DNA of 64,000 bases from Gnetum montanum (taxonomy: Eukaryota > Streptophyta > Gnetopsida > Gnetales > Gnetaceae): assembly GCA_015680685.1 (NCBI GenBank), contig MNCI01023539.1, forward strand, positions 476,002 to 540,001, written 5' to 3'. A program made the translations under genes and the position numbers. Shown in pieces: positions 38,041 to 50,470 of this stretch. The first letter of the stretch is position 1. Every line of letters begins with the position of its first letter. Below the pieces are notes generated by a model. That model saw only the letters and a list, made by a program, of their open reading frames with translations, was not told the origin of the DNA and did no database searches.

Positions 38041-39589
38041 GTTATTTTCACTAACAAGACTTTCAATGATGCCTCTACTCTATTGTTATCTAGGTAAAAT
38101 CCACAAAAAAAAAAAAAAAGACTATAGGTACATCCTAAGATAGGTGGCTAACATGATACACTAGAGGAATTATAGAGGAATATAATAATATCTCAAGTTT
38201 GACTTGAATTAGAAATCTCTTACTTGGAAAATCCTTAATAAATAATGAGTTAACCACCTAAGCCACATTTTATTGGCACAAGTGATACATCTTGTCATAT
38301 TTAATAGAGTAATTATTATGTTAGAGAATGTGCTGAAGCTTTTTTGTTTTGAAAAGTGGTTGATATTGTTAGAGATTTTTGATCGTAGCTCTAATTAATA
38401 TGATATTAATTCCTGCCAATTAAGTGTTGTGAAAATGTGAAATGCTAAAGAATAAAGAATGAGGATATTACTTGAGATTACTAAAGTTACACAACCCAAT
38501 ATAGTTAAAACTATATTACTAGAGGTTGTGCCAAGTGATGCAAGGTGATTAGCATAAAACTTGATTTTTATGACTTCAAGCTTCTTTATTTCTACCTATT
38601 TTGCTCCAGATTTCTTCCAGATGTGTGTAACAACTTCAAATATTAATAATTAGTGTGTAATGCAAGTAGCATCAATTTGCTTTGTAACATAGGGATCAAA
38701 ATGTTATTTTTTTTATTATCACTTAAAGGAAGAAGACAAAATAATTTATTGATAGTTTGGTAAGAACAGAGATAAAAATTTTGTAATTAAGTGTGCTTGT
38801 CCTAAAATAGTACCAGGATGGATGACCTCTTGGAAATCTTGAAATTCATGCTCAAACTATAGATTCTAACAATGAGGTGTTAACCTAGTGATAAGGATTT
38901 ATTCTACTAGGTAGCATTCTTTGTGTTATAAATTAAAAACAACAAATTCTGTAAAAAAGAATACTAAAATTGGTTTTAGTTGACTTATGAAAAAATTTTA
39001 ATTTTTTTCATTTATTTGAGAACTTATGGTCTGATGGGTAGATGTAAATGATTTTGGCCTCAATTCATCATCTTTTTCAATTTTTATTTATTTTTATTAG
39101 TGGAAAATGACTTTTTATTAACCCTTAATATGGCCCCAATAAGATTCTATATAAACAAAGGTCATACCATGATGTAAATGGCCTGAGATCAGTTAGTAAA
39201 GATGATGCAAGAGTTTCTCAACTAATTTGACTATTCCTATTCCTCTTTCTTGCACTTTTTATTCTCACACTCTTATTATCATAATTTTCATCAATTCTTT
39301 TAGTTTCAATTATTAGCATATTGTTACAAGTAATCACCTTAACTAGACACTCAAGCATTCAAAAATCAACAATCTGTTTACAGAATTTTCAAAACTTTAG
39401 ATATTTCAAAATTCCTAATACCAAAAAATAAAAAATAAACTCAAATACAAAATTAATAGTTTTTTAAAAAAATATTACTAGAAATATTATTAATAGTCAT
39501 ATTGGAGTTAGAACCACCATGAGTTGCAATAAGAAAATTGCCAAATGTTTCATCATTTTAATGGAATGCAAGATTTTATTTCTTGAGAA
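38041..39589. other. AT-rich spacer
   Basis: Poly-A run at 38103-38118 and long AT-rich text. No ORF, RNA gene or repeat family recognised. Confidence 0.4.
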
Positions 39590-39965
39590 AACATGACGAA
39601 AGACCTCAAAGTGAATGATGTGTGGAAGGCCATTGAACTAGGAAATACTCCCTTTGATTCTACTACAACTAAAGAAGTTAAAAAAGAAGATAATTCTTCC
39701 ATGAATTAACTATTGGAAGATGAGAAATAAAAAAGAGTGATTATTATATTCGATGTATCTATTGGGAAGACTATGCCCCTTGAAAACCTACAAAAAATAT
39801 AAGAAGGATTATGCTTAGATTATCTTAGTAATGCAAAAAATTAACAAACCAAAGAAATTTTATATAGAATCCAATTTGACAAACTTGAGATAAAAAAGAA
39901 AGAACACATTGAAGACTTTTTTGTAAGAATGTACAATTGTATAAAATACATTGATGAATTCAATT
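39590..39965 (+). pseudogene. Ty1/copia-type Gag remnant
   Basis: Plus-strand fragments KVNDVWKAIELGNTPFDS and IQFDKLEIKKKEHIEDFFVRMYN with YIDEF resemble copia Gag (UBN2-type), where a conserved ...KM.E.E.V.EYF.R... block is usual. Short and broken. Confidence 0.5.
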
Positions 39966-39989
39966 GAGGTTTCACTCAGCATCAAAGGG

Positions 39990-40963
39990 TCTAACAATAT
40001 TATACAATAGTCACCCTTCTTTGGCTTATTGTCATGGTTTCTATCCTTGTCTTCAAATTTTTACGTAGTTCCCTTCTTTGACTTGGATCCCCTGTGCTTC
40101 CTCTTTAAAGTGTGTTTACTTGTAATCCTAAATCCGATGAGTTTCTTTTCTACCATGAGTGCCAAATTATAAGTCTCATTAAGAGTTTATGGCTCATAGA
40201 ATGACAACTACTACTAAATCATCATTTTGAGACCTCCAAGAAAGATTCAATCCTATTCATACTTCTCCTAGTTTACCTTAGCTTAATGGAATACTTTAGG
40301 ATTATCTCTTGCCTCTACCAAGATTGTTCAAATTTTCTCCTCAACCTATATTTTATGAGAGTCTAATCCTTGATCGGTTGACGATACACCTCTTAGAACT
40401 TTGGGACTCTTTTTCCCACTAAGTAGAAGCCATAAATTTTAATCTAGATTTAGCAAATAGTACCCTCAATTTATTTGGTATCTCCTCTAACTCAAAATGC
40501 TTCTCAAGTACCTTCAGCCAACTTGTCAAAGCATTGGTGCCATCTACACCATTAAAAGCATCTAGTTCCATATATGAAAGTCTAGCAACATTTCTGAACA
40601 CTCTAGAAAGCCTTTATCTTCATCATCAAGCTTGTCATGAGAAGAAACAGATGCCAATGATGAAAATCTTGGAACTATGACATGAGGACTTGGATTTTCT
40701 CCCACTAGTTGATGAGTTTCCACACTCCCATAGCTAGAATGTCCTTCCTTCTCATCTACTTTCCCTTCACCTAGTAGAGAAACTTCTTTATCACCATTTA
40801 AACTTAAATGCTCACCACCACAAGTCTAAATATGGTTGGCACATGCATTCCTATCTACCTTGGCATTGATCTCATTCACTCATGCAACCATCAATTGAAA
40901 TATAGATCTCATGCTTCCCATGTATCTATTCAAGGCTTAAACTTGTTTCTTCTTAGGAGCCAT
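39990..40963 (-). pseudogene. Gypsy-type Gag remnant with possible tRNA-Met PBS
   Basis: Start MAPKKKQV at 40963, an acidic/serine linker, then (40601-40419) MELDAFNGVDGTNALTSWLKVLEKHFELEEIPNK-type text, resembling the retrotransposon Gag domain (..FDG.D...WL..LE.YFE...). At 41017-41030 the minus strand reads TTAGTATCAGAG, one or two changes from the TGGTATCAGAG Met PBS. The sequence right of it may be its LTR. Confidence 0.55.
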
Positions 40964-41030
40964 TTGAAACTAACACAAAAAATCTGCAATTGGTTTTCAA
41001 TAATCATAAACCTAATGTCTCTGATACTAA

Positions 41031-41934
41031 TAACGCTGGAGCAAGGTCACTTTGTTTGCTTTAACCTTTCAAACACACACCGAATCTAGAATATATGAAG
41101 ACAATTCAATTTGCTAGAAAATAAGAAAAAAGTAGCTATCTTCAATTATTGTAAAGCATTGACAACAATACACTCACACATTCAATGACATTGCAAAGCA
41201 TAAGGTTCAATAACCACACAACAATTATCCTTAATGCAAGACATAACCAAATGAGATCTCTTCAATAGGCATAAAACCGAGATCACACACAGCATACACA
41301 CTAAGAGTGATAATGACCAAATAGACAATTAACCATAGAGATGCATACACATGTAATCTCTCACAAAAAACTCTCATATGCTTAACTCTCCATCTTAACT
41401 CAACACATCTTATTAAAAAACATGAAAACACAAATGAAATTTATTAAATTCAAGATTAGAACCATAATGAAACCTTTTTAGTGATAAACTTAAAGATCCT
41501 CATCTATTTCCATCTTGTTCTCACCTTTTCAAGCTATTTCCAAACTTGGAATTGCCAACTTAAAACTTTTCTTAGTTGTATGAGATGTGTACAAGATTTC
41601 CAAAACATCTTTCTACAACATCCAAGACTCAAGAAAGATATCTTTGGCCTATGGAAGATGTCTCCTATTAGAGTGAGATATTTCATTCTAGGAAAAGACA
41701 TCTCTTGTCAGGCAAAGATATCTCTTGATAGGACAAGACATCTTCTTCTTGGAAAAGATGTCTCTTGTCAGGTAAATATGTCTCCCCAGAGATGTCTCTT
41801 AACAAAATAAGATGTCTCTACATTTGAAAAAATGTCTCCTCCTCTTAATAAAATGTCTCCTATGCATGTTAGCTCTAAACAAAGACATCTCTTTAACCTC
41901 TAAGATGTCTATCTAAGTTTAAAAAACCTACAAT
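41031..41934 (-). repeat. Possible LTR of the 40 kb Gag element
   Basis: Inferred only from its place next to the PBS-like site; ends are not defined. It contains the AGATGTCTC array. Confidence 0.3.
41635..41915. repeat. Irregular AGATGTCTC / AGACATCTC array
   Basis: About a dozen near-palindromic 8-9 bp units (AGATGTCTC, AGACATCTC, AGATATCTC) at 15-25 bp spacing, several followed by TTGTCAGG or TTGATAGG. Confidence 0.75.
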
Positions 41935-43734
41935 TGACTGCTTGTAGGGATGAAAGTAGGGGTTAGAAGAGGTGTCCCTATACCTGTAACTTTAATCCTT
42001 CATTGTTAATAATATAATTATTCTTAGTAACCTAGGTAATCTTTATGTTCCTTCCCTAAGTGAATAGTCACAACTAGGTTCTTTAGAATATTGATTTGCT
42101 ACTAAGTTCTACCCCTAGGATAGTTGAATCTCATATCTCCTAACCTTATATAGGGCCCATACATAAATAGATTTAAAGGATTTAACCTACTCATAAGATT
42201 AGTGAAATTGTTCTAGAGTTGATTCGTCATTAGTAATCAAGCTTAAGTCACCTAGAAATCCTCATGTCATTTCCACATTAGTGTATTAAGGTTTAATTTA
42301 ACAAAATAAGCTATTTTGGTATTTTAAAATCATAACAGTTGAACTTAGTTTTTGAATCTTGAAACAATGCCTAAGATGTAGTACTCATCAAGACAATTCC
42401 AATCATACAAATTTTGTCTTAATCAAACATATGGTTTGGGAGATATTGTGGTTCAGATTTCTCATTATGCATGCCTTAAATTAATTAATTAATAAAAATT
42501 ATTTTTTAAAAAAATTTAAGGACCAAAAATTGAACCCATCATCTTCCCTCAAGAAAACTAAACTCTTATCCATCAATGCACTAATCAACCTATCAACTAC
42601 TTAGACTAGGTTGATTATTTTAATATTAAAAAATAAAAAAATTTGTTTTTATTTGAATCCCGAAGAGTTAGGGCTACCATCCTATATAACAACTACAAGC
42701 TATGTAGCACTAATGTAATTGTGTTGTAGTGCTGCAGGGTTATGAGATCAAGCTGCAATGTGGCAAATTTTGTAAAGCACTGACCGAGTCATGTCACAGC
42801 ATGATAGGACCATGAGGATTGATCACATTGCATCATGGTTGAGCTAGGTCACAACATAGCTACGGCTACAACAAGATGGTGCAACTAATGCCACATCAAG
42901 AATGATACCTCCAAAGTTGTGCACAAAATGACATGGAGCAAGTTATGCCATGTTGTTCTCCATGCACGTCTTTGCCATTCTCCTTGCATGCCACTACTGT
43001 TCTTGCCTATTGATGTTTCCACCACCTTTCCTCTTGATTGTTTGCCAACATCTCTATCTTTTTTCTCCTTCTCCACCTTTTCACCATGTATCTTATCTTT
43101 ACCTTTGCTTGTGCCTTCACTAAAATTCTCATTGAAAAATCTGCTAGGATTTTTGGCTAACCTTGGTATCTGCAGATAGTAGGAGCACCACGCACCCCAA
43201 CCTCCCCTACCAATTTTGGAAAATAGTAAAAGTTCATTAGTTGATGACAAAATTTTGAAATCCATCAATTGACAAGAAAGTCTTCAAAGTACATGAATTG
43301 ATGGAAAAATTTTGGATTTGAAAAATTAACATTGGGAAAAAAACTTCAAATATGCATTCTTAGTCACATATGACCAACTAGTCAAATTGATGGTTTGGAA
43401 ATAGCTAAGATAAAAATTCCATAATTAAGCATGCTCATCCTAGTGTAGTACTAGCATGCATGACTCTTAGAAAGCTCTTGGAAAGTCTTGAATTTCATGC
43501 CCAAACTTTTCAAATTTAGGAGCCATAACTTTTAATTCTAAAGCATTTTTTTTGGTAAATGAAGAGTCATTTCTAGGATATTTTAACCTTTCAAACATGA
43601 TGGTAAAGTTAGAATTACCCTATAAAGCTCTAAAAATTAGTTTTTAATCCTTGTTCCAACACTATGCCTCAAGATCCCTTGAAGCTCAATTTACCGTAAC
43701 TTGAGCATATGATGTCTATTTCTAGCATATGCAT
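41935..43734. other. Unassigned AT-rich region
   Basis: A 127-codon minus ORF at 42885-43268 has a lysine-rich middle, but I recognise no family. A possible Pol III-like (SINE) relic around 42500-42620 is too weak to list. Nothing else recognised. Confidence 0.4.
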
Positions 43735-44881
43735 AGTTCATCATCATCATCATTCTAGCCTTGTCCCAATAAAATGGGGTTGGTTACATGAGTTCTTTTT
43801 CTCCATTCACCTATATGAAGAGCTAGATCTTTGTTTATTTGTAGTTTTGTTAACTAATTTGTAATCATTTTTTCATGTCTTCTTTGGTCTTCCTTTTGGT
43901 GGCTTTTCTAGAATAGTGATGTAGTACCTTTTATTTATAGGTTAATTGTTTGATCTTCTTTGAACATGTCCAAACCATGTAAGTCACCATTCTTGTAGCA
44001 TATTTGAATAGAAGCCACTTCAAGTATTCTTTTGATGTTTTCATTATGTAGTTTATCTCTTCTAGCAATATTCAACATCCATTGAAGCATTCGCATTTCT
44101 GCCACACCTATTTGTTGTTCATGCTTCTTTTGTACTACTCAACATTCAACACCATATAAGGTAGTAGGCCTAATTTCTATCTTGTAAAATTTTCTTTTAA
44201 TTTTATTAATATTATTTTATCACATAGAACACCACTAGCCCTCTCCATTTTGACCATCCAACCTCAATTCTATTTTTGGTATATGTATCAATTTCACCAT
44301 GTAATTGGAGGATTAATCCTAGGTAGTGGAACTATTTGCAGTGAGGGATTTTTTTCCTTGAATTGTCACTTCTATTTTACCACTATTTATGTTATTAAAA
44401 TTGTATTTGATATATTATGTCTTACTTATGCTAATATTTAAGCCTTTTGATTCTAGAGCATGTTTCCACTTCATTTTAGCAGTAATAGTTATATCCACCA
44501 ACATAATATATCTAGAAATAGCATACACTAAGGGACTTCATCTTGTATTTCCTTTGTTAATTCATTCATAAAAATAGCAAATAAGTATGAGCTAAGTGTA
44601 GATCCTTGATGTAGACCTACTATGACTAGAAAATTAGATGTTATTTGACAAACTATTCTAATTTTAGTGGTAGCTCCTTCAAACATGTCTTAAATCACAC
44701 TAATATATTTATGAGGGATGATTTTCCTTTGCAAGGTCCACTAGATAATATCTCTAGGTACTATGTCATATTCTTTTTCTAAGTTAATGAAGACCATATG
44801 TAAATTTTTTTCTATATTTTCTAAATTTCTCCAACAATTTTCATATCAACAAAAGCCTCTATATTAGATCTCCTTAGCATA
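43735..44881 (-). mobile_element. RTE-type LINE 3' part
   Basis: The left end has a TCATCATCATCAT run followed by CTAGCCTTGTCCCAATAAAATGGGGTTGG, the common 3' end of plant RTE LINEs (minus orientation). Minus-strand translation of 44880-44500 gives GLHQGSTLSSYLFAIFMNEL, TKEIQDEV and KGLNIS, RTE RT blocks. It is cut at 44881 by the LTR of element D. Confidence 0.8.
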
Positions 44882-45723
44882 TGATGAGTGGCGAGATACC
44901 CCTACACTCAACCATATGAATACGAGCGTTTTCATGCGCGATCTGGTTGAACTCTGTAGATGGACTAGTTGTGGCACCTAGATAGTTATCCTTAGGTTGC
45001 AGTTTGTTGTCTTCCCACCTGGACTTGTATTAGCTTTGTCACGTATGGTTTAGTCTAGAGTGAGATGTATGATTTGTTCCTAATCTAATGCTACTCTTGA
45101 AGGCAATAGAAAGTAAGATTAACTAAGCTAGGAGGAAAAGGGTAAGAGAATCTAATCTAGCCTAAGTGCGATGAGCATCCATTCCTTGATCATTTGTACA
45201 CATCTTGGACTTCATGCATGACTACCACTAGGATTACCAAGCGTAGATCCTAGGTACGCCATTGAGATACCAAGTAGTCATACTTAAATGCTCGTAATCA
45301 AGTCGTACTCATTCCGCGTTGCTAGGAGATAAGGATGAGAGAGACTAATTATGAAAGTAGTAAATAACAATTGAATAAATAAATAAACAAAGTGAATGCT
45401 GCAATGATGAAGTAATCTTGATCTTTATTTCTGGTCATGTGCATGTCCAAGTACGTCACACTCGAATAAAGGATGCTGTACAATTACGTTCACCACACTG
45501 CGGGTAGACACGGGAAAATAATCTATCTCTGGAGGGATCAAACTGCCAGAGCTTTGCTACTCCTATTCTATCCCCTGAAACAAGGGAGAGCCGCTTCTTA
45601 TTTATAGACATTACGACGGACTGTGATATCACGTACGTGATATCGTAGGGGAAGAGACAATATCGTGGATGTGATATCGCAGGGGATGCGATATCGCGGC
45701 CCATGTGATATCACGTCCCATCA
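44882..45723 (-). repeat. Element D 3' LTR
   Basis: TGATGAGTGGCGAGA to CACGTCCCATCA, followed by TACCCCC. Sense promoter: repeated GATATC palindromes at 45624-45715 (including GCGATATCGC) and TATAAATAAG at about 45595-45605. Poly(A) signal complement near 45425. Confidence 0.92.
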
Positions 45724-45878
45724 TACCCCCGCGACTGAATAAAAACTCATCCTTGAGTTACAGTGATTACACAGTGGATAGGTATGGGATTATTGATGGA
45801 AAAATAAATGAGACAATGCCGCAGTATGGGAAGAAAACACAACACACAAAATATACTACAACTACAAAAATTTGGAAC

Positions 45879-47297
45879 TCATGTAGTTACTGGTGGCAGT
45901 GGCTCCTCCATGGGCGCTTTCTCTTTGTCATGTACTCCAGGCTTTGAAGCTTGATGGCATTGAAGTATGGCCTAGAGCTTCTCCTCTTCAGTATGAGGGT
46001 CTTGTGCCATTCATGCTAGTGTTTTGATGTTTGATGGAGTTGGCACTTCCCACAGATAGGATAGTTGCAGGAACATTTGGTTGGCTTTGACATACCATGC
46101 CGTGAACACCTGTCGTTCCTCCTCATAGGCTCTAGATTTATTCTTGTATTCATGAAGGTCTGTTAGCCATCGAGCCAAGTCAGTTGTGATGTCCTTCTGT
46201 CCCTAGTAGCTAGCTTTTACCACCTCAAGTTTAGAATTTGCAACATCTAGTTTCTCTACCAGCTTTTTGTGCTATGCAAATTCTGCTTCATATTTGATGT
46301 GGGTGGAAGCTGCCTGCTACTCGAGCTTTGACCTCGGGCACCCTGCTATTAACATGGCAAGGTTGGCATATCTAAGGTTTGTCAACTCCATGTATTCTAT
46401 CAAGTCTTGAATCTACAGGTCCCGGTTCTTAACTTCCGCTTGGTGGGTGAAGGCATATGTGTCCAATATGGCCTGCCAACTAGTGTGTTGAGTACTGATA
46501 TTGTTGATTTGGGCCTTGGCCATATGGATCTCCTTCTCCAGGATTTGTTTGTACATGCCCACCTGATCCTGGAAGTGCTCCTTCAGCTTCTCATATCGTT
46601 TAGCCTCATTCTACCATGCGTTGATCTCAATTGCTGACTTCTGGTGAATAGCGCATACCTCCTCCATTGAGAGGGTTCGATTTTCTCTGGCTAAACGGCT
46701 TATGTCTCAGTTGACCTGGATGAATTGTTCTCATAATTGATGAAAGTGTTCATTGAGAACGTTCTTTTGCTTTTTGATAGCAGTCAACCGAAGATTGTCC
46801 GTCGCAAGCTGTTGATTCTCTTCTTGCAAGGCCTTTAGTGCCTTAAGATGCGCATGTGTTTGCGCCTATGCTACGGAGGCATCCCAAGTGGCCGTCTCCT
46901 TTTCTTCTACCACCTTTTTATTCTCTGTCAATAGTTTATTAAGTTTCCTGGTTCTGAAAGTGTCCAGCTAGTTCTGAGCAACCTTTGGCCCTGTATTCGG
47001 AAGGTTTAATACTTCCAAAATGGCTTGAACAGAGAAATCAATAGTCACACCACAAATGTTAACCATGGTGCCTTCTTCTTTATTGTGCCAAAATTGGTAT
47101 GTTTCCCCTAAGTACCAGACACCACTTTTAGAGAGGGTAGGCCTTAATTGTACAGCATCAGGGTCTTCTTGGTGGATACTAAATGATTGTTCCTCCTGCT
47201 CTACATGTTGTTCGGTAGGAACATGTCCTTCACCTCTCCTAGGTCGTTTGATCACACCTTGAGCAGGATCTTCCTATTGTTCACGTTTCGGGGCCAT
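45879..47297 (-). pseudogene. Element D aORF, short form with in-frame deletions
   Basis: ATG 47297 to TGA 45881-45879, 473 codons against 933 in C; the 1380 bp difference is a multiple of three. The head has IKRPRRGEGH, VEQEEQSFSIHQEDP, WYLGETYQFWHNKEEGTMVNICG and DFSVQAILEVLNLP. It joins at ~46975 directly to the coiled-coil start (LDTFRT), so the Transposase_32-like core and middle block are absent. The C-terminus keeps the coiled coil (NEAKR-type blocks near 46600) and the tail APMEEPLPPVTT. Few stops, mostly at positions where other copies have Q or W. Head plus coiled coil may be the minimal product. Confidence 0.65.
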
Positions 47298-47364
47298 CTG
47301 CAATCACATAGAACCAATTGTTAGTAAGGTTGTTACCAAAGTTAGGTTATACCTTACTGCTTAC
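47298..47364 (-). promoter_or_regulatory. Element D copy of the aORF mini-intron
   Basis: AAG|GTAAGC donor at 47364, TACTAAC branch site, GATTGCAG|ATGG acceptor at 47298; 67 bp, exactly as in C. Confidence 0.65.
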
Positions 47365-49062
47365 CTTATTAGATTTACTTTATTTCTGTGTGATGGTAAT
47401 TATTGGAAGAACATGTCCCCGAAAGATTATAATGTTGAGTCCTCTTTGCTTAGGTGGTTTTCAAATTTAATTTTCTGGTATAGCTAAGGGGATGAAATTT
47501 TTTTTGACACATGCTATTCTTAATTCTACAACTAATTACCCTTAAGGATGTCCTTCGGGCAAGGATGAATTTCAAAAAATTTATGCACTATATGCACTAC
47601 TTGGTGTGTGCCCCTCCCCCACGACTAAGCTGAAAACTCTGGGTTCAAGTAGGTTCAAACGGAATGAAAATCGGAGTATCAGCGAGCGAGTTATGGATAT
47701 GAAAGCAAGGGATGTGCAATCACAAGTCATAGAGAGGAATTGAAAAACTTCCCCTGCATGAACAATTACAAATGATGTTGATTAGCATATGGGGGTCATG
47801 TATATATATTTTCATTGAAGTTAGGGCACTTAGAGAATGTACCAAATTTTTAATATTTCTTTTGAAATTAAATGATGTAAACTAAGGACATCTGGATGAT
47901 TGTTATAGGGTTCCAGGGTAATTCAACTGGTTCTGAAGGCACGAAAATTATGATGGCATTGAATTTATCAGTAAGGGCCTTGGATGGTAGAGAAAAAGGC
48001 TATGTAATGATTCATAGGAACATTGAATCAAAGGGATAGTAGTAGGAAAAGAAAATCATTTGAAAATTGTGTTGAGGGTAAGAAATGGTGTGTGAGAGCT
48101 ATGTCATAAATGAATATTACAAAAGATTACACAAGTGGATCCTCCCCAAAGCAGGTTTCAACCTATAATGCCCTTGTGTAACCACACTTAAAGTGTCTGT
48201 GGGCTCTAGAAGGGTTAAATGTAATTCGCACTAACTCCACAAAACACGCACATGTAAATATCACTAGAATGAGGTGAAAATTCTATGCTACATAGGACAC
48301 AAGCTATAATTATATGAACAATGAGATGAGACAAACTATAGAAAGGGATTGTAGAGATCTGGACATGAGGTAACTAACCCAGGGCATAGTGAATCCTACG
48401 TGTAAAGCATGATTAACGTGTTATTAACCCATCATTCCAAGATTAGGACCAAGTCCATTCCTCTAAGCAGTGACATCTCATTGTTTCATCCCATGATGAG
48501 CAACTATGAGAGTACCATAACAACAAGGCATATGATCACTTGGCGTTTTGTTCAAGGGAGGAGTGATATTTTTTTGTTTTATGGCACTTTGTTTTTCTTC
48601 TTCTTTTCTCTTTCCCTTTTTTTTCGAATACTAAATCCAGAGAAATCGCCAACCTTCAGGCATGGGTGCATGTCTTTCCAGTGGGACCCCCTAGCATAGC
48701 ATTAATTTTTGAATGCCCTTTTGATTACTCTTACTTCCATTTTTCATTGGATCTACAAGGATCTTAGTACAACCACGTTGCATGATAACTCCCATAGATG
48801 TCACCAAAGAGAATCCACAAATCCCCTTGATGTCACACCCTAATCATTCCCTCTTGGTCCATCCTTCTTCATTCTGGGTACAATGAACACAAAATTAATT
48901 TTAAGTTTTAAAAATGTCAAGGATATCACTGTACCCTCGAATAGAACCTCTTATTTGTAGAGTGGATGAGTGGGTGTAATGGGCTCACTATTCCAAATAA
49001 TTGATCACTCATGACTTAATAACATANTAAAGAAAATGAAAAATATTTATTAATCCTACTTG
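47365..49062. other. Element D spacer
   Basis: Homologous to 12251-14067 in C. TATATATA at about 47800, internal polypurine tract at 47611-47622, antisense ORF at 48409-48699 (+). A single N at 49027 replaces about 150 bp of low-complexity DNA present in C. Confidence 0.65.
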
Positions 49063-50470
49063 TTATTTAGAATGGGGATATCCCCCATAACTAAACGGTT
49101 GAGCATGGCAAGGATTAATAAAGGAAGGGTGAGGATCCTTGCATGTTGGAAATATTGGAATTAGTCCATACTTACCCCATTGGGATTCACACACTTGATT
49201 ATAATAAGCATAGTGGGGCACTTTATATGATGTAGTTCCTGGATAACGAGTTGACCCACTATGATGTTTGTGACCGTTAGATGGTATGCAAGGATCAAGA
49301 TGATGCCTCCCATGGTTGTGTTCATTGGGCTGTATGGTTGTTGGAGCATTAGTTGGTGGCCCTGATGAAGTAACATGAGGCATTGGATTCGAAGAAAAGG
49401 GTGCACCATAGTGTGGGACTTGTGCTGGGTTGGAAGATGTAGTGGCCTCGGAATTGTGTTGTCCCTTCTTATGGCCATGTTTAAAGAAAGGATACTTTTG
49501 ATGTTGAGGAGGCTTTTCACTATTGTTAGTAGCATTAGCACAAGTATCGTTCATGGGTTGTTGCTATAGCACAGACACCTTAGGAACAACTGGTGGCATT
49601 GTGGAAGGAGGGAAATGATGAGAATGTTGAAAGTTAGGAGGAATATAAGGTGCACAAGGTGGTGGTTGTGTTGGAGGCATGGGTTGATAGTATTGTGGAG
49701 AATAGTACTGAGGTGAGATAAAGTGTGTTGGCCCAGTTGGAGAAATAGGATGTTGAACAAGATAAGTGTTTGGATTTGGATGATATGAAGGGTGTCTCTA
49801 GTCTAAGGGTGGTCTCCCCCATGATTGGGATTGTTGCCACTATGATCAAACACAGTATCTTTGTACGAACTCTGGATGTAACATGTTTCCCCAATGCTCA
49901 TGTAAATGTAACAATATTGGGTATTGACCCTTGGGGTGATCGTACAGGCATATGTTGCATTCATACGTATGATTGGTAATTGAGCTCTTCTTTTCCTTAT
50001 TCCTTCTTTCCGATTGTCTACTATTTTGTCCTACTTCTTGGGTTGTTAGAACTCTATCTCCAATGATGTTGATATATTCTTCACACTTTTGATTCATCCA
50101 TTCCAACATCTTATTGATCTTTGCCTCGACTTCTTCTAATGTTTGTCGTATTGGCAAAGATGATTCTTTCTCATTGTGATTAGTTGATTTCTCCTTTTTA
50201 TGATCATGGACCTTTGTTAAGTTGAAATTTTGCTCCCGTTGATGTTTTTCAATACTCTCCCATCTAGCTAATTCTCCTTCTTCTTTTGCTACCCACTTAA
50301 CAAGCTCTTGGACTTGATGGATTCGTAGTTTGTATAATTGACCTTGGGCATACATTCCTAGGGTCTCTCTTGTTTCATTACATAGCCCATCAATGATATG
50401 GTACTTTAGCCTTTCCTTGGAAAACCCATGGCCTGGACAGTTGTTTAATAGTGCATAATATCTTTCTAAG
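49063..50470 (-). pseudogene. Element D Gag, 5' truncated
   Basis: The 50470-49846 and 49554-49063 ORFs are in the same frame, with only stops between them. Blocks: LERYYALLNNCPGHGFSKERL, LCNETRETLGMYAQGQLYKL, a charged linker, CNICLYDHPKGQYP (zinc knuckle whose last Cys is Tyr), and a Pro/Ser/His-rich tail ending PFSYGGYPHSK. Best-preserved Gag C-terminal half in the window. Confidence 0.8.

Larger units (their letters stand above)
44882..50470 (-). mobile_element. Element D: Gag + short aORF LTR retrotransposon, 5' truncated
   Basis: 3' LTR at 44882-45723, aORF (47297-45879), spacer, Gag (about 50470-49063). No pol. Gag stops abruptly near 50470 at LERYYALLNN, where homology with B and C ends, so the PBS and 5' LTR are missing. 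Inserted in an RTE LINE. Confidence 0.88.

Noticed and set aside
42885-43268. 127-codon minus ORF as a gene
   Set aside because: No recognisable domain, no splice or promoter context, and plus-strand ORF of similar quality over the same bases.
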